A stretch of DNA of 43,674 nt from K189A clade bacterium (lineage in GTDB: Bacteria; Pseudomonadota; Gammaproteobacteria; Pseudomonadales; Azotimanducaceae): assembly GCA_009886205.1 (NCBI GenBank), contig QXZU01000065.1, forward strand, positions 34,553-78,226. The letters run 5' to 3'. Made by a program: the position numbers and the translations under genes. Each line of letters starts with the position of its first letter. The first letter of the stretch is position 1. The notes below the pieces were generated by a model. The model was given only the letters and a program-made list of their open reading frames with translations. It was not told where the DNA came from and made no database searches. Of this stretch, positions 7,844 to 16,018 are shown piece by piece.

Positions 7844-9118
7844 TTAGCCCGCGTTATTCGACTCAGATGTTTCTTGGTTTGCTAAAACCGGGCTAGCGCT
7901 CGCCACAAAGACTATCGCAAAAGCAAATATAGAACAGACTACCGCCGCCATATAGGGCCAAAAATACGACTGACCGGCACCAATGGTGTCAAAGGCCCAG
8001 CCAATAAAATAGGGTCCCACCGCCAACCCCAATACGCTTAATGCATTTGCGCGCGCAAATACTTTGGCATAAATGCTGGTGGCATAAACTTCCGCCAGCC
8101 ACAAAGGCTGGGTCATCAATAAATTACCTACACTCAGACCAAAGAAACCCGCCGCCACAACCGCCAGTGCGCCATCAGGTGCAAGGGCAATAAAGGTTAA
8201 ACCAAGGGCCTGCATGGACAAATTACCCAACGCAAACCGCCTAATTGGAATACGCGTAACCAACCAACCGCCAAAAAATCGACCTGAGATACTACAAATA
8301 GACAACGCCTGTACGGCATATGCGGCATAGGTAAACCCAGCCAACGTTTCCACACGGTTATATAAGTGCGCAATGCCACCAACCTGAGCCGCCATTATTA
8401 AAATGTAAGCCCCAGCCAGCAACCCAAAGAAGCGACTGTTTACCGCCTGTTTAAATAGATTTGAGTCAAAGCCGCCGTTGCCGCTCGCATTTACTTGAGT
8501 ATCCGCTGCCGGTTTTTCTACCTGCCGAATAAACAGCGACAAGGGCACTATAGAACCTATCAAAATCAGACCTAAAATTGGCATGGTCTCACCTAGGCCA
8601 ATGGTGTTCATCAGATAGGCTGAATAAGGCGTGAGCACAACGCCGCCCAATGACAAACCAGTGGAAGTCATAGCCAACGCCATTGAGCGTTCTGGCCCTG
8701 GGAACCATTGGGTGATCAACGTGGTGGCGATAACTATAGAAATGCCGGCGTTACCAACGCCAAAAATTGCGAACAGCGCATAGACCTGCCACAGCTGGGT
8801 TGCCCAGCCCACCGCAGCAATGGCAACGCCGGAAACTATAGCCCCTGCGATCACCAGCGTGCGTACATGAAAGCGGTTCAGTAGTTCAGCAACAAATAGC
8901 CCAGCAATGCCGCCGACCACGAAAAACAAACTCACCGCAAAGGAGATATCCGCTAAGGGCACACTCAACTGCACTGATAAACGATTGATATACACAGACA
9001 TGTTATAAAAACCCAAACCAGAACTGACGGTTTGGACCAACATCATGACAACGACAATAACCCAGCCGTAGTGACGTTTATTGGGTTGAAAGTCTTTGGG
9101 TTGGGTTGTGAGAGACAC
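7844..9118 (-). CDS. MFS transporter (oxalate:formate antiporter / MCT-like)
   Basis: Inner-membrane secondary carrier, 424 residues with twelve predicted membrane helices and a central hydrophilic loop near residues 195-225. Features such as GLGFYNMSVYINRLS, RFHVRTLVIAGA and FGVGNAGISIVIATTLITQWF fit the monocarboxylate / oxalate:formate antiporter branch, so an organic anion is a reasonable guess. The start is a GTG at 9118 without an obvious ribosome site, so the N-terminus is less certain. The gene is divergent from the SDR gene across about 200 bp that hold a 28-bp inverted repeat; a shared regulator and linked substrate are plausible. Confidence 0.85.
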   Translation of the reverse strand: MSLTTQPKDFQPNKRHYGWVIVVVMMLVQTVSSGLGFYNMSVYINRLSVQLSVPLADISFAVSLFFVVGGIAGLFVAELLNRFHVRTLVIAGAIVSGVAIAAVGWATQLWQVYALFAIFGVGNAGISIVIATTLITQWFPGPERSMALAMTSTGLSLGGVVLTPYSAYLMNTIGLGETMPILGLILIGSIVPLSLFIRQVEKPAADTQVNASGNGGFDSNLFKQAVNSRFFGLLAGAYILIMAAQVGGIAHLYNRVETLAGFTYAAYAVQALSICSISGRFFGGWLVTRIPIRRFALGNLSMQALGLTFIALAPDGALAVVAAGFFGLSVGNLLMTQPLWLAEVYATSIYAKVFARANALSVLGLAVGPYFIGWAFDTIGAGQSYFWPYMAAVVCSIFAFAIVFVASASPVLANQETSESNNAG

Positions 9119-9209
9119 GATTATGGCAAGCCTTGTATTGGTTATGCCGCTCGGGCTGGGGCGACACTATAGAATCAGCACTGCAAAACGTCTATCTTTG
9201 CACACCAAA

Positions 9210-9237
9210 GCTAACAGCACATTTGGCACGTGTTAGC
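9210..9237. promoter_or_regulatory. Inverted repeat in the MFS/SDR divergent region
   Basis: GCTAACA (9210-9216) and TGTTAGC (9231-9237) are perfect 7-bp arms with a 14-bp spacer. It lies 92 bp before the MFS start and 82 bp before the SDR start, in the only regulatory space both genes share. The centre-to-centre distance of 21 bp is two helical turns, as expected for a dimeric repressor. No regulator gene is adjacent. Confidence 0.45.
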
Positions 9238-9318
9238 GACCTTGTGAGGTTCCATTGGCTGGGAAGTACCGCGAGGTTTATTGATAGACCGACTATATTT
9301 TCACTGGAGAGAAGTTTC

Positions 9319-10083
9319 ATGGAGTTGAAGGACAAAATTATCGTAGTGACCGGTGGCGCAAGCGGCATAGGCCGTGAGATGTGCCGACGTTTCGCACGGG
9401 AAGGCGCGAAAAAAGTAGTCGTTGCAGACCTTAATGGCGAGGGCGCAGCCGCGGTTGCAGCCGAATTTGGCGGTTTCTCCATGGCTGTGGATGTGCGCAA
9501 GGAAAGCGAAATTGTCGAACTGATCAACACTACCGAAGCGCAATTTGGACCCATTGATCTATTTTGTTCTAATGCGGGTATCGGCATTGGCAAAAATATT
9601 GATGAACCCGATGAGGTTTGGCAGACCATTTGGGAGGTCAACACAATGGCTCATGTATGGGCAGCCCGCCACTTAGTACCCCTCATGATCGCTAGAGGCG
9701 GCGGCTACCTTCTAAACACGTCTTCAGCTGCCGGCTTACTGAACCAAATTGGTTCTGTTACCTATGCGGTCACCAAACACGCCGCTGTGGCTTTAGCGGA
9801 ATGGTTGTCTATCACCTATGGCGACCAAGGTATTAAAGTTTCAGTACTCTGCCCTCAAGCCGTTAACACCCCATTAGTTGCCGGTGGCGCAGGCGTTGCT
9901 GGCGTCGATGGTATGATTGAACCAGAGGACGCCGTTGAAGCAGTAGTGGAGACCTTGCGCGAAGAAAAGTTTTTGGTCCTACCCCACCCTGAAGTTGCCG
10001 AATATATGAAGCGTAAATCCGCTGACTATGACCGTTGGCTGAAAGGAATGCGGCGTCTGCAGACTCAATACGTCGCAGACTAG
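9319..10083 (+). CDS. SDR-family oxidoreductase
   Basis: Classical short-chain dehydrogenase of 254 residues using NAD(H) or NADP(H). The cofactor motif TGGASGIG is at residues 11-18, NAG at 85-87, the catalytic Ser in NTSSAAG (about 136), Y149 and K153 in YAVTK. An acidic residue ends the second strand (VVVADLNG), which usually favours NAD. I started at the ATG at 9319 because GGAGAGAAG lies at the right distance and MELKDKIIVVTGG is the normal family start; the same frame is open upstream to 9133 but that part is promoter DNA. Substrate unknown. It pairs divergently with an organic-anion-type MFS carrier. Confidence 0.93.
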   Translation: MELKDKIIVVTGGASGIGREMCRRFAREGAKKVVVADLNGEGAAAVAAEFGGFSMAVDVRKESEIVELINTTEAQFGPIDLFCSNAGIGIGKNIDEPDEVWQTIWEVNTMAHVWAARHLVPLMIARGGGYLLNTSSAAGLLNQIGSVTYAVTKHAAVALAEWLSITYGDQGIKVSVLCPQAVNTPLVAGGAGVAGVDGMIEPEDAVEAVVETLREEKFLVLPHPEVAEYMKRKSADYDRWLKGMRRLQTQYVAD

Positions 10084-10102
10084 TCTCCTATTCTCTTAGA
10101 CC

Positions 10103-10143
10103 CAGTTCAGCCCTCAAGTGCCAACACACCGAGGGTTGAGCTG
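10103..10143 (+). terminator. Long stem-loop between convergent SDR and coaX genes
   Basis: Arms of 13 nt (10103-10115 and 10131-10143) pair fully in plus-strand RNA with two G-U wobbles and a 15-nt loop. It starts 19 bp after the SDR stop and ends 1 bp before the coaX stop. It lacks a T run, so it may protect the 3' end or slow polymerase rather than be a classic terminator. On the minus strand the two wobbles become A-C mismatches. Confidence 0.5.
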
Positions 10144-10144
10144 A

Positions 10145-10933
10145 CTATTGCGCTTTGTCTAAATAACCATTCAGCCGCAGAGCCTCAATGAGACCCGTTA
10201 GAATAAGGTCTGAAACCACATGATCAAACAATTGCTCTTTATCAAATAAATGCGCAAAGCCACCTGTAGCAATGGTAAGCGGCGGATCGTCAGCAAACAC
10301 TTCGGCAGTAATTCTACTGGTCAGCTCTCGCACCATACCCACATTGCTCCAGTACAAACCATTTTGAATACTTTCAATCGTAGTTTTACCAATAGACCGC
10401 TTTGCCGGCTTAATTTCAACAGAAGGTAATTTTGCAGTTTTCGCCTCCAGTGCTTCCATAGCCAAGCGCACGCCGGGAATAATATTGCCACCCAAAAATA
10501 CGCGGTCCTTAGAGACCGCACAGACTGTGGTTGCCGTACCAAAATCAATAACAATTAAATTACGGTCGGGAAACATTTTTACCGCGCCCATAGCATCAGC
10601 AATTCGATCACTGCCCACTTCCTTAGGATCTTTGTAATCGATCTTCAAACCTGTTTTTAGTCCAGGACGCAACACCATCGGCTCTAAGTCAAAATATTTT
10701 TGACAACAGGACCAAAGGGTATAGTTCAGCTCCGGCACTACAGACGAAATAGCTATGGTTGCAATGTCTTCTGGCGCTATGCCGTTTTCACGCAAGGCAC
10801 CGCGCAGAAAAACGCCAATCTCATCTGAAGACCCGCGAGCAGTGGACGCATAGCGAAACTGAATCACCAGTTTTTCATCCTCAAATACACCACAAAAAAT
10901 TTGGCTGTTGCCAACATCAAGCACCAAAATCAT
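10145..10933 (-). CDS. coaX: Type III pantothenate kinase
   Basis: Cytosolic kinase (262 residues) that phosphorylates pantothenate with ATP, the first committed step from vitamin B5 to CoA. The ASKHA-fold motifs are visible: DVGNS at residues 6-10 (phosphate 1), GSDRIADAMGA near 107-117, DFGTATT near 129-135 and GGNIIPG. Type III enzymes need a monovalent cation and are not inhibited by CoA. A strong GAGGGGAG site precedes the ATG. It is 31 bp behind panC, so panB, panC and coaX probably form one operon. Elsewhere coaX often follows birA; that gene is absent here. Confidence 0.97.
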   Translation of the reverse strand: MILVLDVGNSQIFCGVFEDEKLVIQFRYASTARGSSDEIGVFLRGALRENGIAPEDIATIAISSVVPELNYTLWSCCQKYFDLEPMVLRPGLKTGLKIDYKDPKEVGSDRIADAMGAVKMFPDRNLIVIDFGTATTVCAVSKDRVFLGGNIIPGVRLAMEALEAKTAKLPSVEIKPAKRSIGKTTIESIQNGLYWSNVGMVRELTSRITAEVFADDPPLTIATGGFAHLFDKEQLFDHVVSDLILTGLIEALRLNGYLDKAQ

Positions 10934-10964
10934 ATTGAACTCCCCTCTAATTCATTAGCCATTA

Positions 10965-11786
10965 TTATCTCGACATCCCGCTTACAAAGCTTTCTGCCGC
11001 GGCCCCTTCTGCAGGCAAAGTCTTAGGCACCAAATTATCTATCAGGCGCACACTGTCACCCTGTGACGCAATTTCTATGGCACCAAACCGGCGCCCATAT
11101 TGGGTTTTAATGTAAGCCACACCGCACCCTAAGGATTTGAGTTCGGCAATGGCCTCTTGATCAGAAGTTGCCTGATACAAAATCTGATTAAAACGCGCAG
11201 CCAAACTGCGAGCTGTTGGATCTAACCGCCGGTTGCGCGACGACATAGCCAGACCATCGCTTTCACGCAGAGTTTCACAACCAACAATCTGAATCGGCAA
11301 AAACAACCCCGCACACATATCTTTGATCAAAAGATATTGCTGATAGTCCTTGAGGCCAAAGTAAGCTTTCTCAGGCTGAACCAAATTCAGCAGCTTGAGC
11401 ACGACAGTGAGCACACCAGTGAAGTGTCCAGGGCGGTCGCTACCGCACAGGTCGCGACTAAAAATATCTTCACGCATCTGAAAACGAAAGTCGTCCGGGT
11501 ACATCTGCGAGTAATCTGGCATCAGCACAAGATCAACCCCAACAGACTGTGCAAGCTTCAGATCTTCTTCAATACTGGTAGGATAATTTTCCAAGTCTGC
11601 GTTGTTATTAAACTGGGTGGCATTGACAAAAATAGACAGTACTGTTGTCTCATTTTCAGCAACACTTCTGCGCAGAAGCGACAAGTGGCCCTCGTGCAGC
11701 GCGCCCATAGTCGGCACGAAACCCACGCTCCCGCCTACCTCGGCGCGGACCTGTCGCCAATGCTCAAGGTCGGTCACCAATTGCAT
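10965..11786 (-). CDS. panC: Pantoate--beta-alanine ligase (pantothenate synthetase)
   Basis: Joins pantoate and beta-alanine with ATP to give pantothenate, in the cytosol. It has 273 residues. Nucleotidyl-transferase motifs include VPTMGALHEGHLSLL (HIGH-like) near 24-38, FVNATQFN, the ATP/pantoate segment GLKDYQQYLLIKDM and SSRNRRL (KMSKS-equivalent). The start codon overlaps the panB stop by one base (TGATG), a classic translational-coupling layout. It is the middle gene of panB-panC-coaX. panD and panE, needed for beta-alanine and pantoate, are not in the window. Confidence 0.97.
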   Translation of the reverse strand: MQLVTDLEHWRQVRAEVGGSVGFVPTMGALHEGHLSLLRRSVAENETTVLSIFVNATQFNNNADLENYPTSIEEDLKLAQSVGVDLVLMPDYSQMYPDDFRFQMREDIFSRDLCGSDRPGHFTGVLTVVLKLLNLVQPEKAYFGLKDYQQYLLIKDMCAGLFLPIQIVGCETLRESDGLAMSSRNRRLDPTARSLAARFNQILYQATSDQEAIAELKSLGCGVAYIKTQYGRRFGAIEIASQGDSVRLIDNLVPKTLPAEGAAAESFVSGMSR

Positions 11787-12571
11787 CAGTAGACCTCTTT
11801 ACAACTTGGAAAATGCCCATCCACTACGTCACTATGAAAATGATTAACAGCATGGCTGAGCTGGCCAAAGCCATCCATGTAGTGGCGCAAGAACTTTGGC
11901 TTAAACGCCTGCTGCATACCTAACAGATCTTGCAACACCAGCACTTGACCGTCCGTATGCGGTCCTGCACCGATACCAATAGTAGGGATATCTAACGCTT
12001 TGGAAATGCGTTCACCTAAATTTTGAGGAATACACTCAAGCACAAGGCTAAAGCAACCCGCGGCTTGCAGCGCCAAAGCATCGTCAAGAATGCGCTGGGC
12101 ATCAGCCTCCATACGGCCCTGAACCTTATGCCCACCTAGGCCTTCAACAGACTGAGGGGTCAGACCTAAGTGGCCCATCACTGGCACACCGGACTCAACA
12201 ATATGTGCGAGCAACGGCAATTGCCCTGCCGCGCCTTCAATTTTTATGGCATTGCTACCGGCCTGCATAAGCACCATGACCGCGTCCATAGCTTGACCAA
12301 GATCTTTACGCGCAGCCAAGAACGGCATATCACCAACAATAAATTTGTTTGGCGCACCGCGTTTCACAGCGGCAATGTGCGTGGCCATCATATCGACTGT
12401 TGCGTGTACGGTACTGGGGAAGCCGTGCATGACCATGGCTAGACTGTCACCCACCAGCAATGTATCTACCGTAGATTCGGCCAGAATTTGCGCCGACCAA
12501 TAGTCGTAGCAAGTGACCATAGAAATTTTTTCGCCCGCCATTTTACGTTGACGGAAAGTTTGGATTTTCAT
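11786..12571 (-). CDS. panB: 3-methyl-2-oxobutanoate hydroxymethyltransferase
   Basis: Transfers a hydroxymethyl group from methylene-tetrahydrofolate to alpha-ketoisovalerate, giving ketopantoate (261 residues, cytosolic decamer in known members). Motifs: MVTCYDYWSA near the N-terminus, LLVGDSLAMVMHG with the Mg-binding Asp, DMPF, IKIEGA, GHLGLTPQSV and IGIGAGPHTDGQVLV. GGGGTGAGCA precedes the ATG. First gene of the operon, separated from the upstream quinone reductase by a 347-bp gap that must hold its promoter. The link to folate use fits folK lying on the same strand further on, although seven kilobases of other genes separate them. Confidence 0.97.
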   Translation of the reverse strand: MKIQTFRQRKMAGEKISMVTCYDYWSAQILAESTVDTLLVGDSLAMVMHGFPSTVHATVDMMATHIAAVKRGAPNKFIVGDMPFLAARKDLGQAMDAVMVLMQAGSNAIKIEGAAGQLPLLAHIVESGVPVMGHLGLTPQSVEGLGGHKVQGRMEADAQRILDDALALQAAGCFSLVLECIPQNLGERISKALDIPTIGIGAGPHTDGQVLVLQDLLGMQQAFKPKFLRHYMDGFGQLSHAVNHFHSDVVDGHFPSCKEVY

Positions 12572-12918
12572 TGCTCACCCCCGAATGGGCGCTGCAATGC
12601 ATAGCACTGTTGCACTAGATTTCGCATTTTTTCTACCTGGTACCTGTCCGCAAGCGGATCAAGTCCTTGTTTTTACTGCTTATATCTCTAAATCTGGCGA
12701 TCTGAAGATTACCCCTGAGTCTTCGTCTTCGCCCAGCTTGAACCAAAAGGTTGATCGCATGAGTGTCCATTCGAAGCTCAAGGGAAAATTACTATAGGCG
12801 TTGCTGGATGTCGAGCGTCCCAACAGCCTGAATATTCTGATTAATCTGAACGCCAAACGCCACGCCGCTGGAGTCAGCCGCCTTAGGGTCGCAGTAGCGA
12901 GAGAAGCCAGCCGAGGTT
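12572..12918. other. 347-bp gap upstream of panB without a recognised gene
   Basis: It holds the panB promoter/leader and the end of the preceding quinone reductase transcript. From 12799 to 12918 several frames on both strands stay open, with codon-like composition. The minus frame running to a TAG near 12796 and the plus frame from 12799 to a TAG at 12940-12942 both read through this stretch, and neither has a start with a ribosome site. It may be a decayed gene remnant. I see no terminator with a T run and no riboswitch I recognise. Confidence 0.4.
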
Positions 12919-13929
12919 TTACATTTGATAACCGTTCATAGTGACAACCGCTTTACCCACAACCTGACGTTGTTCAAGCAAACGCATGGCTTCAACGGCT
13001 TTTTCTAGGGGCAACGCGTGGCTGATGTACGGATCAATCTCGCCCGCCTCTGCCATGGCATAAAGGCGCTGAGCGTTCTCAAGCCCCTTAACCGGATCTT
13101 GACGCCCGTACTCACCGGCGCGCACGCCAATGACAGAAATCTGTTTTATTAGAATTAAGTTAACAGGTGCCTGCGGCCAGCGCCCGCTGGTGAAGCCAAT
13201 ACTCAGTATTCGACCGCCCCAGTTGATGCAGCGCATACTTTCATCAAATACGTCGCCGCCGACCGGATCATAAATTACATCTGCGCCGCGGCCATCGGTT
13301 AACGCTTTTACCGTATCGCGAAAGCCACCTAAGCTGCCATCCTCCATGGTGTAGTTAATCACATGGTCTGCACCACGCGATGCAACCACCGCTAACTTAT
13401 CGTCACGTCCGCCTGTGCCAATCACCTTAGCGCCGAAGTGCTTACCTAAATCTACAGCGGCCATACCCACGCCGCCGGTGGCGCCATGTACCAGCAAGGT
13501 TTCACCTTGTTCCAGATAGCCACGACGTTTCAGCGCAACATACGCGGTTAGGTAGGCGGTTTGATAAGACGCGCCCTTGGCGTAGCTCATGCCTTTGGGC
13601 AGCGGTTTAACTTGAGATTCATCCACCACCACGGCCTCAGCAAAGCCCCCATAACGCATGCCAACAATCACCGCGTCGCCTTCTTTAAAGCTGACACCGG
13701 GGCCACACGCTTCAATATCGCCAGCAGCTTCACCACCTGGCGCAAAGGGCAGCGGCGGCTTGAATTGGTACTTACCCTGAATCATAAGAAGGTCAGGAAA
13801 ATTAACGGCGCAGGCTTTTAGCCGTACGCGGACTTGGCCTGGGCCGGGATCCGGCAATTCAATTTGCTGCAGCCCAACGCTGCCAATATCTTCAGCAATC
13901 TCTTTGCAAACTATGGCATTAACTTGCAT
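12919..13929 (-). CDS. NADPH:quinone oxidoreductase, zinc-independent MDR
   Basis: Cytosolic 336-residue quinone-reductase-like enzyme. It lacks zinc ligands and carries VRLKACAVNFPDLLMIQGKY, the nucleotide motif VHGATGGVGMAAVDLGKHFG near 145-164, DVIYDPVGGDVFDESMR and the family C-terminus KAVEAMRLLEQRQVVGKAVV. Members reduce quinones or enoyl/enal compounds with NADPH. The start overlaps the CoxM-like gene by 11 bp (the ATG lies in the last codons of that gene) with no clear ribosome site, so it is probably translated by coupling. Last gene of the Cox-type cluster. It might pass electrons from, or clean up products of, the flavoprotein next door; that is inference. Confidence 0.92.
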   Translation of the reverse strand: MQVNAIVCKEIAEDIGSVGLQQIELPDPGPGQVRVRLKACAVNFPDLLMIQGKYQFKPPLPFAPGGEAAGDIEACGPGVSFKEGDAVIVGMRYGGFAEAVVVDESQVKPLPKGMSYAKGASYQTAYLTAYVALKRRGYLEQGETLLVHGATGGVGMAAVDLGKHFGAKVIGTGGRDDKLAVVASRGADHVINYTMEDGSLGGFRDTVKALTDGRGADVIYDPVGGDVFDESMRCINWGGRILSIGFTSGRWPQAPVNLILIKQISVIGVRAGEYGRQDPVKGLENAQRLYAMAEAGEIDPYISHALPLEKAVEAMRLLEQRQVVGKAVVTMNGYQM

Positions 13930-14731
13930 TTTTTTGACTCAACAATTGAGTTAGGGCGCGCTTAGTCAGCACCTTCACTAAGTGGGCACGATATTCGGCT
14001 GAGGCGTGTATGTCGCTGTTAAACCCAGCATCGGGTACTTCAACATGGTCCAACACATCTACGCTAAGATCTTTCATCAGCTCATTTTCAATACCTATTG
14101 CACGACAGGCACAAGGGCCAGCGCCAGTGATACCCACACGAATTTTGCCTTGAAAGTCTGCTACCAATGCGCCAACAACCGCATAGCCTGAAGCCTGATT
14201 GCGAAATTTTGCATACGCTGCACGATCTGGCAGAGGGAACTCAATTCGGGTAATCAGCTCGCAGGGGTGCAAGGCTGTTTCAAAAAGGTCGAGAAAAAAG
14301 TCATCCCCAGCAATGCTGCGCGATTGAGTGACAACTGTGCCACCCAAACCAATAAGCGCAGCCGGATAATCTGCTGCCGGATCGCTGTTAGCGATGGAGC
14401 CGCCAATTGTGCCTCTATTGCGTACTTGGTTGTCGCCAATGGTTGCGGCCAACTGAGCCAGTACCGGCAGATGCAGCTTTATCAGAGGGTGAGTTGCTAC
14501 TTCGTTGTGGGTCGTCAGCGCGCCAATACTCAAGCCCGCCTCGCTCAAGGCAATACCTTTGAGCACATCTAATCCAGACAGATCTATTACGTCAGTGGGC
14601 GCGGCCAAGCGTTGCTTCATAGTTGGAATAAGTGTCATGCCGCCGGCTAAAAATATTGGGTCATCGGCACCCTTGAATAGATCTAGCGCTTGATCTAACG
14701 CTGTAGGTTTGTGGTAATCAAATGAATACAT
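13919..14731 (-). CDS. FAD-binding medium subunit of a CO dehydrogenase/xanthine-dehydrogenase-type enzyme (CoxM-like)
   Basis: A 270-residue flavoprotein subunit. The two FAD signatures are present: AGGMTLIPTMKQRL near residues 30-43 and NRGTIGGSIANSDPAADYP near 105-123. The C-terminal Cox-type CO_deh_flav_C region follows (KFRNQASGYAVVGAL, VRVGITGAGP-like IRVGITGAGPC). In the holoenzyme it passes electrons from the 2Fe-2S subunit to an acceptor. AAAGG stands about 12 bp before the ATG. Its partner CoxS gene is directly upstream, but no molybdopterin large subunit is encoded anywhere in the window, so the complex is incomplete here. Confidence 0.93.
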   Translation of the reverse strand: MYSFDYHKPTALDQALDLFKGADDPIFLAGGMTLIPTMKQRLAAPTDVIDLSGLDVLKGIALSEAGLSIGALTTHNEVATHPLIKLHLPVLAQLAATIGDNQVRNRGTIGGSIANSDPAADYPAALIGLGGTVVTQSRSIAGDDFFLDLFETALHPCELITRIEFPLPDRAAYAKFRNQASGYAVVGALVADFQGKIRVGITGAGPCACRAIGIENELMKDLSVDVLDHVEVPDAGFNSDIHASAEYRAHLVKVLTKRALTQLLSQKNAS

Positions 14732-14797
14732 TTATGGTAAAACCTTTCGCTTAAATTTGGTTTTCTTAAACTGGACTTTATAATTCTAACTAAACTG

Positions 14798-15256
14798 TTA
14801 AGTTTTATCGACAACAGACTCAATTGCGCTGACAATATTGTGATAACCCGTACAACGGCAAAGGTTACCCTCAAGGCCTTGACGGATTTTTTCTCGATCT
14901 AAATTGTCTTCATGGGTGACAAGATCGATGGCTTGCATAATCATTCCTGGCGTACAAAAACCGCACTGCAAAGCGTGGTGTTCACGAAAGGCGGTTTGCA
15001 TTGGGTGAAGATTGTCCACCTCGCCAATACCTTCGATGGTAACCACTTTAGCGTCAGCAACTTGAACAGCAAGCACTGCACAAGACTTAACTGCACGACC
15101 ATCCAAATGCACTGTGCAGGCCCCACACTGAGATGTATCGCAACCTACATGGGCACCTGTTAAGTGCAAATTTTCACGTAATACAGTTACCAGCAACGTA
15201 TTGGGCTCAATCACCACTTCGTGGACGGTATTGTTTACGTCGATTTCAATTTTCAA
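14798..15256 (-). CDS. 2Fe-2S small subunit of a CO dehydrogenase/xanthine-dehydrogenase-type enzyme (CoxS-like)
   Basis: A 152-residue iron-sulfur subunit with the two expected cluster sites. The plant-ferredoxin-type site is C39, C44, C47 and C59 (GCDTSQCGACTVHLDG). The helical-domain site is C98, C101, C133 and C135 (CGFCTPG and CRCTGYH). It should carry electrons from the molybdenum site to FAD. I chose the TTG at 15256: it follows GGAG by 6 nt and gives MKIEIDVNN, the usual family start. The in-frame TTG at 15268 overlaps that same GGAG. It lies between coxG-like and coxM-like genes with short gaps. Confidence 0.93.
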   Translation of the reverse strand: MKIEIDVNNTVHEVVIEPNTLLVTVLRENLHLTGAHVGCDTSQCGACTVHLDGRAVKSCAVLAVQVADAKVVTIEGIGEVDNLHPMQTAFREHHALQCGFCTPGMIMQAIDLVTHEDNLDREKIRQGLEGNLCRCTGYHNIVSAIESVVDKT

Positions 15257-15331
15257 AAAACGCTCCAAACCCTATAAATGGCGGGTCATCCGCCTTTAGA
15301 GAGACATCCTTAGCCTGGCTAGATAGTGTAG

Positions 15332-15904
15332 CTAAATAGCCAACACCATAGCCACAGCCAACACAACAAATGCAGTAGCCCAAATAAATAACATGCCGTC
15401 GTTAGCACGTTCAATATTGCCATCTGCGTCTTTCTTTGGCGCAGACCCTTGAGGTTGTGGCCCGCCTTGTAGTTGTTGCTCAAAAGCCGAGAAGAAGTCA
15501 TCAGACATCTTGCGTGCAGCACTGTCCACTAGCCTACTGCCTACTTGCGCTAACTTCCCCCCCACAGAGGCGGTGACTGCATAAGTTAAGTTGGTTGCAA
15601 CCTTGCCGTCGATACCCGCTAAAGCAACTTTAGCCTCACCTTTGGCAACCCCTGCCCCCCCTTTAACTTCGCCTTTCAAGGTGTAGCTATTAGGCGCTTG
15701 AATGTCCTCAAGGGAAATATTCACTTGGAATGTGGCGTTTACTGGCCCCACTTTGGCTTTCACTGAGGCAGCAAAATTATGCTCGTCTAGTTGCTCTATA
15801 GACTGACAGCCTGGGATACAGGCAGCCAATACATTTACGTCATTGAGTCCTGCCCATACCTCTTCAATAGGGCAGGGAATTTCATAGGTTCCGCTTTGTT
15901 CCAC
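15332..15904 (-). CDS. CoxG-like SRPBCC protein with C-terminal membrane anchor
   Basis: A 190-residue carbon-monoxide-dehydrogenase subunit G family protein. It opens with the SRPBCC start SGTYEIPCPIEEVWAGLNDV, then IPGCQSIEQL, VKAKVGPVNATFQV and GKVATNLTYAVTASVGGKLAQVGSRLV. A Pro/Gln/Gly linker leads to a single C-terminal helix (LFIWATAFVVLAVAMVLAI). In Oligotropha CoxG helps anchor the CO dehydrogenase to the membrane. The GTG at 15904 is taken as start because TAAGGAAAATC precedes it at normal distance and V-E-x-SGTYEI matches the domain start; a TTG at 15940 is a weaker option. Being next to CoxS and CoxM supports the role. Confidence 0.9.
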   Translation of the reverse strand: MEQSGTYEIPCPIEEVWAGLNDVNVLAACIPGCQSIEQLDEHNFAASVKAKVGPVNATFQVNISLEDIQAPNSYTLKGEVKGGAGVAKGEAKVALAGIDGKVATNLTYAVTASVGGKLAQVGSRLVDSAARKMSDDFFSAFEQQLQGGPQPQGSAPKKDADGNIERANDGMLFIWATAFVVLAVAMVLAI

Positions 15905-16018
15905 GATTTTCCTTAAAGTTCTTAAACCTTTTAAATACAAAAAGTCCTTTATTTAAAAGGTCATTTCCACAATAGCCATAAGCAAGGCCCAAGCCTTGCC
16001 TATCGCTGATATACAGTC

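Noticed and set aside
9133-9318. Extended N-terminus of the SDR protein
   Set aside because: The open frame before 9319 covers the divergent promoter and inverted repeat, and the ribosome site and family start are at 9319.
12585-12797. Plus-strand 70-codon frame next to the panB start
   Set aside because: It lies over the panB leader, has no ribosome site and no recognisable family, and its content (Ser-rich, mixed) is not convincing.
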